The translations under genes and the position numbers were made by a program. 64,000 nucleotides of DNA from positions 124,001-188,000 of the forward strand of contig NZ_JAAZUI010000003.1 of assembly GCF_012524075.1 (NCBI RefSeq), given 5' to 3'. The stretch comes from Lutibacter sp. B1. GTDB taxonomy: Bacteria; Bacteroidota; Bacteroidia; Flavobacteriales; Flavobacteriaceae. This document shows, in pieces, positions 63,291 to 64,000 of the stretch (position 1 is its first letter; every line of letters begins with the position of its first letter). The notes beneath the pieces were generated by a model. That model saw only the letters and a program-made list of their open reading frames with translations. It searched no databases and was not told the DNA's origin.

Positions 63291-64000
63291 TTAAGAATTC
63301 ATTAAATCTTCAATTTCCTCAACTTCAATAGGAATATTTTTCATTAAGTTAAAAGGTTCTCCTTTTTGTTGAATTACAACATCATCTTCAATTCGAATAC
63401 CTAAACTTTCTTCTGGAATATAAATACCGGGCTCAACTGTAAAAACCATACCGGCTTGCATAGGCGTTTTTAGCGCTCCGTAATCATGCGTATCTAAGCC
63501 TAAATGGTGTGAAGTTCCGTGCATAAAGTATTTTTTGTATGCCGGCCAGTTTGGGTCTTCGTTTTTAACATCAGTTTTATCAATTAAACCTAAGCCTAAT
63601 AATTCAGAAGTCATTATTTTACCAACTTCTTTATGGTATTCAGCCCAATAAGTTCCGGGAGTCAACATCTTGGTAGCTTCATTTTTAACTCTTAAAATAG
63701 CATTATAAACAGCCTTTTGTCTGTCAGTAAAACGACCATTTACAGGTATTGTACGAGTCATATCACTTGAATAGTTAGCATATTCTGCACCAACATCAAG
63801 CAGTAACATATCACCATCTTTACATTCTTTATTGTTTTGAATATAGTGTAAAACACAAGCGTTAAATCCGGAACCAATAATTGGAGTGTATGCAAAACCT
63901 TTTGATCTGTTCCATAAAAACTCGTGCATAAATTCCGCTTCAATTTCGTATTCCATAACTCCTGGTTTTACAAATTGCAGAATTCTTCTAAAACCTTTTT
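63291..64000 (-). CDS. pepP: Aminopeptidase P, M24 family (5' end outside the window)
   Basis: C-terminal part of a metallo-aminopeptidase that removes an N-terminal residue before proline. The frame continues to the window edge with coding sequence (KGFRRILQFVKPGV) before the Met at 63956, so the true start lies outside. The metal ligands are visible: Asp in LLLDVGAEYA and YSSDMTRTIP, His in FMHGTSHHLG, Glu in FTVEPGIYI and GIRIEDDVVI. The pita-bread fold is complete at the C-terminus. A perfect terminator follows. Confidence 0.92.
   Translation of the reverse strand, partial: KGFRRILQFVKPGVMEYEIEAEFMHEFLWNRSKGFAYTPIIGSGFNACVLHYIQNNKECKDGDMLLLDVGAEYANYSSDMTRTIPVNGRFTDRQKAVYNAILRVKNEATKMLTPGTYWAEYHKEVGKIMTSELLGLGLIDKTDVKNEDPNWPAYKKYFMHGTSHHLGLDTHDYGALKTPMQAGMVFTVEPGIYIPEESLGIRIEDDVVIQQKGEPFNLMKNIPIEVEEIEDLMNS

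Overview
The window looks like a chromosomal segment of a marine-type member of the Flavobacteriia (Bacteroidetes). The evidence is about 30% GC, the almost complete absence of Shine-Dalgarno sequences, Bacteroidetes-type promoter boxes (TTG or TTTG at -33, TAnnTTTG at -7), the batABCDE aerotolerance operon, type IX secretion/gliding genes (a surface protein with a gliding-motility C-terminal domain, a PorP/SprF protein and an OmpA/PD40 protein) and lineage markers such as IPExxxVDY and the Bacteroidetes TPR-AraC regulator. I cannot name the genus. No rRNA, tRNA, CRISPR array, phage or insertion sequence was seen.

Layout. 0-5.3 kb: batABCDE (batA is cut by the window edge). 5.3-15.9 kb: housekeeping genes (cvpA, SDR, TlpA-like, yraN, tex, metG, LD-carboxypeptidase, ssb), then a NUMOD4/HNH protein and a zinc-ribbon protein. 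16-25.3 kb: M28 peptidase, DUF2891 lipoprotein, pyk and the acpP-fabF-rnc operon, purN-rnhA and a small lipoprotein. 25.3-27.8 kb: M43 metalloprotease lipoprotein and sufS. 27.9-34.9 kb: a TetR-TolC-HlyD-ATPase-ATPase-permease-permease efflux operon like E. coli ybhGFSR, studded with repeats. 35-38.7 kb: PepSY reductase-like membrane protein and TonB siderophore receptor. 38.9-41.4 kb: serine hydrolase and LuxR regulator. 41.6-51.8 kb: surface-protein region. 52.1-56.9 kb: sufABCD operon with two four-helix-bundle (23S IVS-type) genes inserted in it. 57-64 kb: thiL, alpha/beta hydrolase, ACT protein, lysC, an AraC-type regulator and pepP (cut by the window edge).

How the genes work together. 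sufABCD and sufS form the Fe-S assembly machinery. Together with the siderophore receptor they appear to share a TTTAGAAT-n-ATTCTAAA operator, which suggests one iron-responsive regulon. The adhesin, PorP/SprF and OmpA-PD40 genes form the usual type IX secretion trio. That trio ends in two tandem copies of a conserved 57-base element whose outer stems differ in sequence but stay paired; this is the best candidate in the window for an undescribed structured RNA. Small palindromic repeats have entered gene ends (efflux operon) and one coding sequence (tex). Two genes are broken by small indels: a short gene just before the adhesin, and one of the two four-helix-bundle genes.
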